From Pyrocephalus nanus (taxonomy: Eukaryota > Chordata > Aves > Passeriformes > Tyrannidae): a stretch of DNA of 64,000 nt. The notes under the pieces were generated by a model that ran no database searches, was not told the DNA's origin, and worked only from the letters and a program-made list of their open reading frames with translations. The position numbers were made by a program, and so were the translations under genes. This document shows, piece after piece, positions 50,001-63,258 of the stretch (the stretch's first letter is position 1; every line of letters begins with the position of its first letter). Location of the stretch: the NCBI GenBank assembly GCA_038380795.1, contig CM076261.1, positions 11,166,556-11,230,555 on the forward strand, read 5' to 3'.

Positions 50001-52933
50001 AATGGCGAGTTTCATCCTCTCCAAGAGAGTATAATCCTTCCAGATTGAGGAACCCCAAATCATAATAAGAAACAGATTTCTAATTTCGTAATAGAGATAG
50101 CATAGGTCTTAATTTTATTTTTTTTTAACATATATTTTAAATGAGTACTAATGAATGAGAAATTACTGAGACTTTCCTTCTAACTTAAATATAAGTCATG
50201 GAACATTATAGCCATTGCAACAGTATAACAGATATTTTTTATGAGATTGTTTTCTGCTCAAACCTGATTGCAGCTTTTCTATTGAGAAAAAATAACAGCA
50301 AAGCCCCATAAGCTGTCTCATGTATGATCATCACTCAGATACATTAAAAAAATATGATTTTTACCCCTGTAGATGAAAACTACGTATTAATCATAATCTC
50401 ATTTAAATTCTTCTGGAAAATCTTGGAAATGTTTTCTGTCTTCTTGTTATCTGCTTTGGCATCCAAATAATGTCAATATCATTAATTTAATCAGTGTTGT
50501 GGGTTTTGAGCCTTGAGTTCTACCTTGGCTGCCCTACCTCGAGTACCCCTCTTCTTTTCACAGCATGTAGTATTACAATTTGTTCCTTTGATCTCTTTAT
50601 TGTCTCCTTCTTGCTTTCTGTCCAGTAGAAGTCTGGATTAGCTATCTGAACAAATGTGACTTCAAGATGCATTATACCAGTGCCAGACAACATTTGAACC
50701 AATATTCCTATAACTTGAGCTGTTAGCTAGGCATCTCTGTCCTTATGAGATTTGTTTTGTAGGATTCAATGGCTGAGAGCTGCAACTCGTGAAAGAGAAA
50801 AAAATGCTTTTAACTTCTAGAGTGCTCTGCTATGACAGGGAAGAATTACACCTTAGATGGTTAGTAACTGAAGGTTATCATCACTGTACTCAAGTACATC
50901 TAGGTAATTTTCTATAAGCAATATTAATTTGTTAGATAAGAGGGACACAATACATTCAGAATAATGGAAACACAGGCATGGGTCAGGAATCAATGAGTAA
51001 AAGTAAAATAAGATTGACTTGAGATTGAGAATAGTCAATATTCAGTGGACTCATTCTCTGTATTTTAGAGTGCTACTCATAAGGAACAACTGTTAACTTG
51101 CATTCAAAAGTGATGAGTTTGAAAACTTTTAACTGCTACATTTCATTTGCAATACTAAATCCAATTTGAATAATAAAATTTCTGAATATTTCATCCAGTA
51201 AGTATATTACCACTCAGGTCAAGAGTATAGTATTGGAGTTCTTTACTTCTTTGCAGACACATTGCCAGCACTTTGAATAGATAAAAATGGATGTGTTTCA
51301 CTGCATCCAGTAATCCATGAGGATACTTACATGAAATAATGAATTTAATTTAGAACATGCCTTGGAAAACAGAATTATGGTAGAGGACTGTACCCTTAAA
51401 TAACACACTGGCTTTGCTTATAAAATGGATAAAAGAAATATAGAAAGGAGATGATTCAGAGTTAACACCAATAAAAGTTTTAGCAATGCAAACAGTTGGA
51501 GGAAAGACTCATATGAAACTATTAAGAAAACAAGATCATAGGACTGCAGGGGGTCTTTTGATTTTCCCATTCCATTTCTACTTTAAATCAAGTATCACTT
51601 CATACGTGTTTGCTTTTCTAGATTAATATTAAAATATCAGAATATTGCCAACCTTGCTGAAAATACTTTTGTCCATAGTCTTAATATTCAATCAGCTGTA
51701 AACCTTCTGATTCCCAGTCTAATTTTCTTCAGAGTCTTTTTATAGGTTTACTTTGTTCTTATGACAATACAGCCCTTTGCTTAACAGTTCTGGAAAATCA
51801 GCTTTCTTGAACATCTGTCTTAGATAACCTGCACTATTCACAATAGTCCAAACGGAGTCTCCTACAGCACATCACATAATGTCATATAATTAGACAGTTT
51901 CTATCTCCATGAAAATTCATTCAGCAACCTACAAACATGTTTTGTGTGTACAATACAAGCATATATTGCATGCATGACGTTAGTGTGTTTTAGACATATA
52001 TATTCGGCTAATAAGGCTGTGCCTTATTCTTCTATGGTCCTTTCCAGATGAATAGTTCCCAGTTTAAAGCTAAAATTTCTGTTATTCCCCAGGACTGCTA
52101 TATACTGTTGAAATTAATCTTCATTCTATTGCATTTCAAGATTTTTTCTCACATTGCTTTTCCTTGGTGATACCCCAGACTTCTTTTTTGTATTGGATAA
52201 ACACCCTAGTTGTGGTTGTTTCTTGACCATATTTCATCTACTCATTGTACTTAGTTATATTACAGTAAAAAAAAATATTAGATAGAAAGATTTATAAGGA
52301 TTTTATAGCAACCTGTAACTTTCTTTCTTAATGTTACCTCTTGACCTTATGAATTTTTTGAGTTCTTGAGATCTGTTGCATGTTTTTTCCCGATATGGCT
52401 GTCTTTAATTCCATATAAATGGAGCTCTTAGCTTAAAAAATAATTGTCTTACAAAAGAAAAATTATTAGAGCTAATTATTATCCAGAGGTAACATTCTTT
52501 GATTAACCCATATTGCATTTTATTCTACCTTCCATTTACATCTGTGTCTTTGATTGTTCTAGTCTTTGAAATCCTTTCTGAAGCTAGACATATGGTTAAT
52601 GTTAAACTAATGTGCCTTTAGTTTCATGGATTACTTTTCACATTTTATAAATTTGGCACAGTCCCCCTCCACAGACCTCGACCGCAGTTGGACAGATTTA
52701 TGTAAAATACTTGCAATAAGTTTTATATTTTGTAGTGTTCCTTCTGAATCCTGAAAACAACTTATTATTTTATTCTGATTCTTTGAATTATATGCAATTA
52801 TCTTTAATCTAAGTATTTTTACTCCTTTATTTTACTTAATTTTCATTGTCATCCTATTTGTTCTTTTCTTATTTCTTGTTTTTATGTCTCAAACACTTTT
52901 TACTTGCTAGTTTTTAAACTCATGCTTTCAGTA

Positions 52934-52975
<42 letters not shown>

Positions 52976-53626
52976 GTGAGGGAGGCTTCTAAACCTGTCT
53001 GCTTTGCTAATCAGTTCTTTTTATTTTGCTGTGTCTTTTTCTGTGGCAATGATTAAATCACTCTTTTCTGTAGCAAATATTCATTCAGAGGCTCTTCATA
53101 TAATACTTTTATCTTCTTTTAAGTAGAGGTACATAAAGCTTTGTATCCCAGCATTTCTCAGTCTCCTCTATAACAGAATTCTTCATGATCTAGAAGTAGT
53201 TCATTAGGTTCTTGAGACTGTTAAATTTTTACTTCTCTCCCAGTCTTTGAAATGCTCAGCCAACGTCACTGTTATTTCCTTCACCTCTTGAATTAAACTT
53301 CTGTTTGAAGTCCTTAGTTTAATCCCCAAATTTAATTTCCTGCACACATAGTTTAAAAACCTCTATTTATTTATCAAGCCTTTGGCATTTATTTAAGTTC
53401 ACTTTGGTGGCTTCTTATTTCCAGATTCTCACTGTTAATTAAACTTCTTTAATTGGTACAGGAGTGCAATCCATAGATCTTTGCTCATTGGAGGAATCTT
53501 GTGGTGCAAAAAATGTCCTTTTTTTTGAGCTTCTTTTGTCAAAGAGGAACAAGTGAAGAACAAATAATGTATCAGTATGATGGTTTATGCCATCTGGAAT
53601 GCATGCAAGGATTTTGATGAACTTAC
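47045..53626. other. Gene desert, no gene recognised
   Basis: Very AT-rich, with T runs at 47272-47289 and 49762-49774 and the 39-bp T run at 52936-52974. Open frames are short and lack recognisable domains. Confidence 0.5.
52936..52974. repeat. Poly-T homopolymer, 39 bp
   Basis: Thirty-nine consecutive T residues form the longest homopolymer in the window. The flanks show no recognisable retroposon body. Its length is likely polymorphic and error-prone. Confidence 0.92.
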
Positions 53627-53748
53627 CTGGCTGCATTAAATAATCCTCTCTGCCAACCTTGGAGTGATTATACTGTGTAAAACAGGCAATGCTGGCTACT
53701 CTCAATGAGCTGTCAGTCTTCACCAGTTGCTTAGACAGTATATTGCAC
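53627..53748 (-). other. Candidate antisense exon (splice-site bounded), unproven
   Basis: On the minus strand a 122-nt segment is bounded by a good acceptor, a pyrimidine-rich stretch ending TTCACCAG, and a consensus donor CCAG|GTAAGT (exon edge 53627, GTAAGT at 53626-53621). The segment stays open in one frame, within a 118-codon open frame at 53795-53439. It is less AT-rich than the surroundings. The peptide matches nothing I recognise. It could be an exon of a long non-coding or antisense RNA, a cryptic exon, or chance. Its length is not a multiple of three. Confidence 0.25.
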
Positions 53749-56700
53749 CTGGTGAAATAAAAGAAGTCTACAGGGAATTTGACTGGGTTAATCAATTCTT
53801 TTGTTAATATTTGTGAGTCATAGTCTCAGTGTTTTTGTCTAGCTATTTTATTCTTCCTTCACCAATATATGTAAATCATCATTCATCATACTAAAGCACA
53901 GGAAAAGAAGCCATGAAAAATTATCTCCACTGCTCAAAGGTAGAAGGTATTAAAATATAAGCAGGCATTTAACTAATTAGAAAACATTGACCACTGTTGG
54001 TATAAGCAAACTTACAAAATGAGATATTGAACCATAGATTGCTCAGTAATCATACACTAGTACAGGTAATAATCATACAGTAGTATATGTGGTTCAGATT
54101 TTTTTTTTTTTAATTTTTAAATTTGAAGAAATCCCATCTTTTCAAAGACAGACTTGTCTAACAGTAAAAGATAATACAAAAAAAACCCATCTCTCCTAAA
54201 TGTTCTAGGATGCTGAGCTTCAAATTGCAATCTTATTTTTATACTCTAATAGCACAGCTAAAGTAAAATTATGCCACAGATAAGCCCTGAGGTGTGAACT
54301 TTGAAATTTACATTTCATATCTTGAATGACTCCTTGTAGAACAACCTATATCTCATATGTTGTTGCCTGTAATACAGAATAGATTATTTTCTTATTGCCT
54401 TTTACTCAGTGGAAAGGAATATTGTCATACCTTCTAAGACATACTACTATCGTCAGTGACTAACATGATTAATTAGATGAAGCACATCTGTGCTCATAAG
54501 TGATTTCTGGGAAATGAAAAAAAAAAAGTCATTTGGAAAAAAAAACCCAGGAATTTTATAATTTTGGGGAATTTCTACTGAAAAATCAGTTATGATTCTA
54601 TACGGTGTAAAGTTTAGAAGTAAAAGATCTGTTTTTCAGCATATTTTTTATAGTCCTTTTACAGACTTCTTCCTCTATCTTAGTCTTATTTTAGTTTCTC
54701 TTTTCTTCCCTTTCTTTCTGCCTTTCATATTTGCTTTCCTCCTTCTCGTATGCTTTTCCCATATGTTGCATATTCTTTATTCATTCTGTTTTCATGTTCT
54801 ATCAACTAATTTGCTCCATTTCCCTTTTCTCTCAAGACATGTAAGTTGTTTTAAAAATTTGCCTACCTTGCCTATTCTGATCTTCTTCAACTCTATTCTA
54901 GTCCTCTTTGTGCTGTCTTTTCTGCTTCTCCCTTCCTTGAAATACAGTACAATGAAACAAATGCTGATCATATTAATGTTTGTCTAACTTATTTGAACTG
55001 TGACCCCTCTCTGTTTTTATTTGTTAAATAAAACCCATGATACCACATTTAGCAAATCCCATGTATAACCTTGAAGAATATATGGCGAATCTGTGACAGC
55101 ATTATAAAAGAATTTTAGAGTAAAGGAAGTGTTCATGCAGACTGTTTGCTAATTATGCTTGAAGCTAGAAAATAATTAAAAAATGTAATGCACTGGGGTT
55201 TTTTTGTTGTGTTTTGGTTTTGGTTTTGTTTTGTTTCTTTTTTTTTTTTTTTTTTTTAAGAGGATGACTCCAAAGATCTTCTTGCAGGATGGCATAAAGA
55301 CATTAAAAGTGCAAAATAACTCTTTTATATAAGCAAAGGAGATAAGCAGAACAGAGAAAGCATTTTTAAGGCATAAGAGTGAGGAATTTTATTCCTAATG
55401 TACCAAAACTTCAAGCAAGTTTTAATTTGGAAACATAATGAAAAATAGTAACTTACAAAATCAATAGTCATACAGCATAAAAAAAAAAACCAAACTTTTG
55501 CCGATAGTATTGATTTTCCAGTTACTTCAGTAACAGAATTTTCTTAAAGTTCCCTCCTCTGACAAGTTCCAACTGTTCTTTCTTGTCTCATAATCTATTG
55601 TGTCCCCTCCTATTGACCTCCAAGCTGTGCAGGAAGTACAGATGAACTGTTGGAAACAAAAATAGTGATACTTGAATTCCCTGAAAAGAGACATGTGATA
55701 GAAAACGTCAGTTACAATTTTGAAGAGATGCTAGAATGAAAAAAGACATCCCTTCCATATATGTAAAAATTCTAACCTAGACCCATAGAAAGCCTTGAAG
55801 CATGATTTAGTAGTGATCAAATATAATTGTATAATAATATGTGTTTTATTTTGGTGTAACCAAGAAAAGCTGCACGAAAGAGACTAAATTAAGTAATTGT
55901 GTTTTTTATAGATTTGCCTTTACTTCTTGTTGATGCACAGCAGAATTACAACGAGTCCATTTGCTATAGGGATTACTGTTTGTCTAACTCAGCCAAATTT
56001 CGTTTTAGAGGTGCCGTGAAGGCTTGTAAAGGAAATATATCTAAACTGATGTTTAAAAAACTCTGAAGCTGTTTGTTGAAATAACCATCTTTAAATTAAC
56101 ATTTTTTTCTGGAAAAAAAAATTACATTACTGGCACAGTAGTATATATCTCAATGTATTTCAGTGCATCTGGAAGAAAAGCTAGCTACTAATAAATACCT
56201 GTCCTTCCTCCCCTTTTTCTGATTCATAATTTATCAAGTTGGGCTGCAAAACTAGGCATAGATTATGCAATTTTCTTTCTAGAAATATGTAATTTAGTAT
56301 ATTAGTAAAGAGAACTTGTCTTAGGGTTATGAATTTACTTCAGTGTTTTCACCATCTACACTACAGAAAATAAAGGCTGAACATCAGTATTAAAAAAGTC
56401 AAACCCGTTCAACAGTTTTAATGGGATTTTAAATGGTTCTCAAGTCAATGATTTTTGCTTTAATTTTGCTCCTGGCTCTTACGTAATCATTTTTTCCCAT
56501 CATCTTGCTCTAAACTTGTCTACTCCTCTGATATCAATAACTACCCTGCCTAATCTCCTATGACCACATACAAGCTGAACCCAAATCTAATATGTGAATG
56601 AGAGTCATATAGGCAGTAGGAGAATAAATTATTAAAAATGTACATTATATGTAATTTTGCACAGCCAATATGATTCATTATGTAATTAAATAGTTGTGGG

Positions 56701-57569
56701 TTTCCCTAGTTTTAGTTTTAAATGAGATACTATTTACTGCAATATGTTATTTACACAGACTTTGATGTTTCTGGTCTGATCTGAAAAATGCTCAAAACAT
56801 AATAGGTTAAATTGTCAGGTGCAGGTTACTGTAGTTCAGCTAGCAAACACAGAGTGATTCTTCCCCTTCCCACTCCAAGCAGCAGAGATTGAGGTCAAAG
56901 ACCCCAATTTCTTCATTGAGACTTTTCTGTCACCATTTAAACATTGTATTTTAACCTTTGAGTTTAAAGCATGGAGAAAAAATTACAAGCATGACTCTCC
57001 CTTAGTTGGTGGGGGGAACAAAAGATTTTTGTTCAACTAAGGCTTTATAATTTGTGTAAATATACCAGAGAGAAAGAAGTGTTGGCAAACAATAACCGAA
57101 GTGAAACTTGAAGTCATGTCCTAATTAGAGCTTCACAAATCTGACAAGTTGGCCCAAAACAGCTGGAAGAGAGTTGGTTACTTCAGAAAGTGAAAAAATT
57201 CTTTTAATACTGGGCTCCTGCATGGGTCCTCTAACTTCCTGATTGTCCCCCTGTTGATGGAATCTACAGATGAAGAAAAAATAATTAAATATTAACACAT
57301 TTGTGAGCAAAAGTCTCATTCAAGGCAAAGGTGGTGGTGATGCTAGCAGATTTGAATATTTTACAGGTTACAGAAAGATCTATATTCATGTTGCATGAAA
57401 CATCTGAAAATTATGCACACAGGAAACATAAATCCAAATTCTGCCTGACTGGGATGATATGTACCTATAATACAGATAATTATTTAGGAGCTCAGGGGAT
57501 ATGTCAATATACTCAGAGGCAGGGCTGCTATTCAGAGTGACATAGGTAGTCTGAAGAGACAATGAGCAT
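53749..57569. other. Intergenic, AT- and T-rich, no gene recognised
   Basis: It contains a pyrimidine-rich block (about 54640-54980) that produces a spurious hydrophobic open frame, a T/G-rich low-complexity tract at 55196-55258 and a near-duplicate pair of AATCATACA motifs near 54047-54082. No transposon body is recognised. Confidence 0.45.
55196..55258. repeat. T/G-rich low-complexity tract
   Basis: GGGTTTTTTTGTTGTG leads into GTTTTG-type repeats and then a run of about 20 T residues, in sum about 63 bp. Confidence 0.85.
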
Positions 57570-57812
57570 CCATTTAGAAAAGAGGTGTTCAGGCTGGATA
57601 TAAGGAAAAGCATTTTATTCCTGAGAATAGTTCAGCAATCTGCCCAGAAATGCTATGCAATAACCATCCTTGGAGGTTTTGAAGACCAAGCTGGACAAAA
57701 TCCTGAGCAACTGGAGGCCTGACCTCAAAAGTGATCCTCTTGTGGGCAGGAGGTTGGACTGAAGATTTCCTGAGCTCCCTTGTGATCTGAGCTATCCTAT
57801 GAATGTAATTTA
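57570..57812 (+). mobile_element. Old CR1 LINE 3' fragment, + orientation
   Basis: Diverged CR1 text is recognisable on the + strand: GTGTTCAGGCTGGATATAAG, CCTTGGAGGTTTTGAAGACC, AAGCTGGACAAAATCCTGAG and CAACTGGAGGCCTGACCTC. It continues with GCAGGAGGTTGGACTGAAGA and GAGCTATCCTATGAATG at the 3' end. It is about 240 bp, 5'-truncated and has no coding remnant. Confidence 0.82.
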
Positions 57813-60800
57813 AATATAGAGGTGAGACTGAAAGTCTGGTGCAAAGGTCACTTAGGCTAGTGTTATCTTCAAGAAAAACATGTCGAATCACAGTTCAGCA
57901 AGTGCCATTCAGTTGATCATATCTCCCAAGTCTTAAGTCTCTCATTCATTCAGATTTGGTGCAAAAATGCATATTCATTCTAAACTCCCACTGATTGCTT
58001 GATTCAGTCTATACTCAAAAATTGAGCAGTTGCAGAATACTGCTTACATTGCCTTAACATTCTCCCAGTTCTGTGTTTTAGAGGGAATTTCTTCTCCCTT
58101 TACAATTTCCTATTGTAGAGACAATCAAAACCTTAGATTTGCCCTACATGCAATTGAAATTTTACTTTCTTTTACTATAGGCCTATTTCACTTGTACCTG
58201 TCTACTGATATACTTTTAGCACATTCTTCTTGTATGGTCCTCTTAATGATTATCAGACATAAGAATTCATCAAAGTGCTCTAACCAATATTATTATCATT
58301 GTTCAAGCAGTTGGTACAACTCCTCTGCTAGCCTGCACCCAGAGAAGGTCCAGCACAGGTGGCAACAGGATAAGAGGTAGTGCCACATTCTGTTTGACAC
58401 GATGACCTGACAACCGGGAAGACTGCAGATTTAAAAGCCTTTCCCCTCATAACTCAGTGGTCAACATACATGCACTATAAGCTTTTGCATCCTCACTTGT
58501 TTTAAAGCTGTTGTTACTTTCATGGAACAGGGGAAATGTGGAAATACAAGCATCTTTGAGATGGCTAAGATGACATAATGGATCAAATCTCACATCATAA
58601 CCCTTCCCTCTCTTGTTCCAATTGACTTTCCCAATCAGATGGTTTTGCTTATCTGGCCCTGCAGTAAAAAATGACCCAGCCAAGTAATTCCAAAATAAAC
58701 CAATTACCATTAAACTAGCTTTCTGCGACTTCATAGCCTAAAGCAACTGAAAAAAGGTTCAGCTGGTGTAATCTATGCAAGTGGACGATGCAAGACTGTT
58801 CCTTCTGGTGACAAGAAGAAATTATTCCTTTTTGGAGATTTGGTGAGAAGTCAACCTATATATTTGGCTCAGTTTGTGTGGGGAGCTTGTTAGACTGTTG
58901 CAAATCTAGTTGAAATATAAAGGCAGAAGAAGAAAGATTCAAATGTTAATAGAGTCACCCTGCTTATAGAGGTCTTCTGACAGCAGTTGGCTTATATCCT
59001 TTTTTTCTCCTCTCTCTATGTATAACCATAGGTGAGGGTTTGGTTCTTCGTTTTTTTTTCAGACTATGAAACCCCTACTAAGTCTTTCCCCCACCTCTAT
59101 TTTGTTTGCGGTTTCATAATTTTTCTCTCTGCCTTCAATTTTTCCAGCCCTTTTTCACCTTCTTTTCCCTCTGTAGAAATGTTCATCATTAGACCAGAAT
59201 GTGTAGCAGATTAAGAAAATTTAGTGTTCTTTTGGTTCCACACAAAAGGCAAGCACATGGAAAAGTAACAGACACATGAGATAACTCCAGCAGCTAGTAG
59301 GATTTCAAGCACTGGGTCACCTGACTGTTTCAGAGTACATATAAGCAGTAATATTTTAAAACTAATGCCAGTTTTTGTTGCTGATGTTGGGGCTGTTTTC
59401 TTTTGTTTTGTTTCTATGGTAATAATCTTTGCCACTTAACAGTGGTTGAAGATTGCACTCCCATTCCTAAAATAGAAGTGCTAAAAAGGGCTACAAATTT
59501 AGAGCTAAATTCTTCCAAAATACCAGGAAAATTTCCTTGATATGAATGGTTTAAGTTTGGTTTTCATAGACACTAAGGTATAAAATATTAAAACAAATTT
59601 TAAATTATCTTTTTTAGGAAAACACCACAGTGCATTTCATTGTTGCATTAATTTCAACATTCTCTGCATTTAAAGAGAAATACAAGTAAAACCCAGAAGT
59701 ATCAAATTTACATTAAATCTATATTAAAAAACATATTTTTGATATTTAAAAGCTATTAAGTAAAAATTAATATATATAAACTCAGCTGGATATTCTCAAA
59801 TATTAAAATTATTATTGAGATTCAGGAGAAAGGAAATAAATTCCTATACTTTTTAAAGTTTTAACTAAGTTTTACAGGTAATTTTAAATATATTTGTATT
59901 TAAAATGTTCTCTAAATTAAGGATTAAATAATTTAAACTTTTGCAAAAAGAAAGAGAAAAAGCATATCAATATCTAGGAGAGAGGCATCAGTACAAAAAA
60001 GTGTAAAAAATGTAAGCTCTGAAGGCAGCTATCAGAAATACCAACAACATTTGAAATATGGAAACAACAGGAAATTAATCAGTGAGAATAAAACAAACCA
60101 AGAAAAAAACCAAAAAAATCCAGGAGACCATTCCTATGAATAATCAGGCAAAAAAAGGAAATGAAAGGAAGAAGAAATGCTAGCATGACATAAAAACAAA
60201 TAAGAGCCAGCAAATATCTAGCAAAGGGAGGTGTGCTCTTACTGTTGGAGGAGAACTACTGTATAGTGAAAATTTAATTAATCCTGGACATCAAAACAGT
60301 AGTAGGAACAATACATCTTAAAACGCATGAAATAATGGATATACTTTAATACCTGAGCTTCTTCAAAGTATATTTAAAATATATAATACCACACAAAGGA
60401 CATTAATATAGGCAGTTACAAGAATATGTCTTAGTACTCTTGTACTGTATGTGGTATGAGTGGTATATAATATATAATTCTTGACAAAGGGAACAGGTCT
60501 GAGATTCTGTTAGTCCCAGACAGTGAGGTGAGCATCCCAAGACCGGAAAATTCAGCTATTAGGCCTAAACCAAGTATTTGTGATGCCATTTATACTATAA
60601 TTCAAATATTACAGTGTTTCTGAGATTGGGCTAGAAAATATGGGGTCCCTAAATGTAAATTAAACATTCCTCTTTAGTTTAAATCACATAGCATATGCCA
60701 GAATTCCCTTGTATATATCTTTCTATATGCAGCATACATTAAAAAGGTGTACTTACTTGAAATTCTATTTGGAGAGCATACCTCAGTCTAAACTACCTAA

Positions 60801-62934
60801 GATGACTCTAATTTCATAAAATAAAATCCTATGTGATCCAGAATTTGCAAAGTACCAAATTCTCCTAAATGGCATTTAAATTCATCTAAAAGTCAGAGAA
60901 CAACTTGGAGACATTTATACAAACTAATATTCTTTTTTGAAGAATCTTGGATAGGATTTTGATGGCAAGTGAAAGGTTGAAGCACAGGTTAGAACATTTT
61001 TAATCCATTATGTGAAAAAAAATTATTCATATTGACCCTGAATGAAGGAATTTTTCATTCTAAAGTACACTAAAAGCCCAAATTGCCAGGCAATTAAAAG
61101 TGGACATGTGATATAATTTTTGCCAAATATTTTGCAAATAATTTTATTTCTATTTTCCTTATTTTTTCCCCTTTAGACATTTTAAATTGAGTATTGTCAG
61201 CTGAAATTAAATTAATTTTAACTTAGTTCAGGCATAATCTATCATTCTACAACTGAACTAACTCTGCCTCTGTATTTAGCTCTTGGTTTGCAAAAGCCAA
61301 AGCCTTGAGAAAATGCTTCTATGATTAGAATCTGGGAAGAAAATTAAGGTAATGTCCACTGGATTTTCCCAAGAAATATTGTATTTTTGCTGTTCTGCTG
61401 TGAGATATGTGATGTTTTCCCTTTTTAAAAAAACTTGAGGGTCTCACAGTTTTCCTATTTGGTTACTTTATATATTCCAGCTAAGCTAAATGACAGAGCT
61501 GCTTATAGACACTCTTTGCTTTTAGATTGTTTTATCTAACTGGCATAAAATGTAACAACTCCAGTGAATGAGCCACATCATTCAGCAGCTGATATAAATG
61601 AACTATATATTTATAGTATGCTGACCTATGTCTGACAAATAATAAAATTTGTTAAACTCTGTTGAAGTGTATCTAGAATTAATCCCAGTTACACAGTCAA
61701 TTTCAGTATGTTAAGAATTTATATATTTTAATGTATCCTTATGCCTGAAGAACATGAGAGAGGCCTGTTTGATTAAAAGTATTTTAAAGCCCATCTACTC
61801 ATTAACTGCATTGAGTTTTAGACTGGTAAAAAAGGAAACTTCAGGCTTGGTATGATATTATTAAATAATAAAATGTAAGCTAAAAATAAGACAGAGAATA
61901 CAGGATGAATAAATTGAAAATATTAATGAGCCAATGTAATGAAGATGCATGCATTTTTAATGTTATTTTAAGTAAAAATATGAATACTTTATGTGTTCCT
62001 TTTAAGGTTTTCTTGAGGCAGTGACTACATACTTATGCAAATTACAATGATCACATATTTTTCCTAGTCCTGTAGCAACGCATATGACTACAAATGTCTC
62101 TACTTGATATGGTAAATAATACTTAAATTAAGTATTTATCTTCACAATTTTTCTTTAAAACAGAACCTGCCAAAAGTATGTAAAGTATTTTATCTCTCGT
62201 TAATACATAATAGAGTGCACATGTAATAATGTATGCAGCAGCAGCTCTCTAAGACTGTAGAAATGTTAACTGTGACCATATATATGTTTTCAAGCTGTGC
62301 ATTGACTTACAGTTCTTCTGGAAGCTCTAATGGAAAAGGCTCACTGGAGGAGATACATGTGGAGTGCAACCCTGAGGAGCAACATTGTGCTCCTAGGTTT
62401 CCCTTTCTCCTCTAAGGCGAAATACAATGTACTTTGAATGTAATGAGCCTAACACGCTCCCAGCTCACACTTTTCTCCCTCAACCTTATATGGAAAAAGA
62501 CACGTAGAATCGAAAACCAGGCAGAAAGCATTTTTTACCTTGATCTTTCTGGTGAAATGGAAATCCTGGAATTTAAATGCAATGAGCAGCACTTAGAGAG
62601 GGACTTGGGTGTCAAAAAGAAAGTATCTCAGGCCATTTTTAGAAGCATTTTAAAATTATCTAGTTTATACCTAGCACTCCAGCTTAAGGTTTTCTATAGT
62701 TTCTGTCTCATTTATACCAGCCCTCATGAGGATCTCTGAAAGGGTGTTAAATCTATTGTTTAACTTCCTCTTAAAGTTACCATTTACCTTGAGCTCTCAT
62801 CTAATATATACATTTATCACGACTCTTTTTTCAGGGTGAAAATGGCTCCGCTCATAGCAGCTTTGAGGTTGATGTGGCTGATCTAGCGCAATCTGTTTGA
62901 CTTTCCCAGAGCTTTGTTATTACTTGTCTAGAAA
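57813..62934. other. Gene desert, no gene recognised
   Basis: AT-rich with short chance frames. The region about 59560-60130 is extremely A/T-rich. A somewhat more GC-balanced stretch at 62230-62740 has open frames of 60 and 101 codons without recognisable domains. I could not decide whether it is an ancient repeat. Confidence 0.45.
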
Positions 62935-63175
62935 AAATATCCCTTAGTTTTATTGCTGAGCATGACACTACAGAGCATAGAATGTCCTGTTGGACAACTG
63001 GGTTCAGGAGTTCTGGCTGTGTCCCCTCCCAGCTTCTTGCCCAGTTCTGAGGGGAGCAGAGTGAGATAATGGTGCAAGTGCTGCTCGGCAATAGTCAAAA
63101 CAATGGTTTGGTCACAAGTTTGAAACACAGCAAAATAATGCCTATTATGAAGCAAATTAAATCCACTCTAGGCAA
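62935..63175 (-). mobile_element. Fragment of an LTR related to the one at 19041-19600 (family C)
   Basis: The + strand carries TTATTGCTGAGCATGACA, GGCTGTGTCCCCTCCCAGCT and TGCTGCTCGGCAATAGTCAA. These parallel the right half of the 19 kb LTR (GTGGCCCCTCCCAGATCTTG and CTGCTCAGCAGTAGTCAA). Only this portion remains; the terminus with the polyadenylation signal is absent. Edges are approximate. Confidence 0.6.
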
Positions 63176-63258
63176 GAGCTGTACATGTACAGCTGCCTAC
63201 TGGGGGAAAGCAGCATAGAGAATGAATCACAAATTAAGGTGACATAGCTCTTTTATAC

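Noticed and set aside
54592..54987. 131-codon open frame resembling a multi-pass membrane protein
   Set aside because: The hydrophobicity (F, L, I, V, S) is a by-product of a pyrimidine-rich low-complexity tract; no family resemblance.
62227..62739. Two adjacent + strand open frames (60 and 101 codons)
   Set aside because: No recognisable protein family, no splice sites that join them convincingly, and the region may be an ancient repeat.
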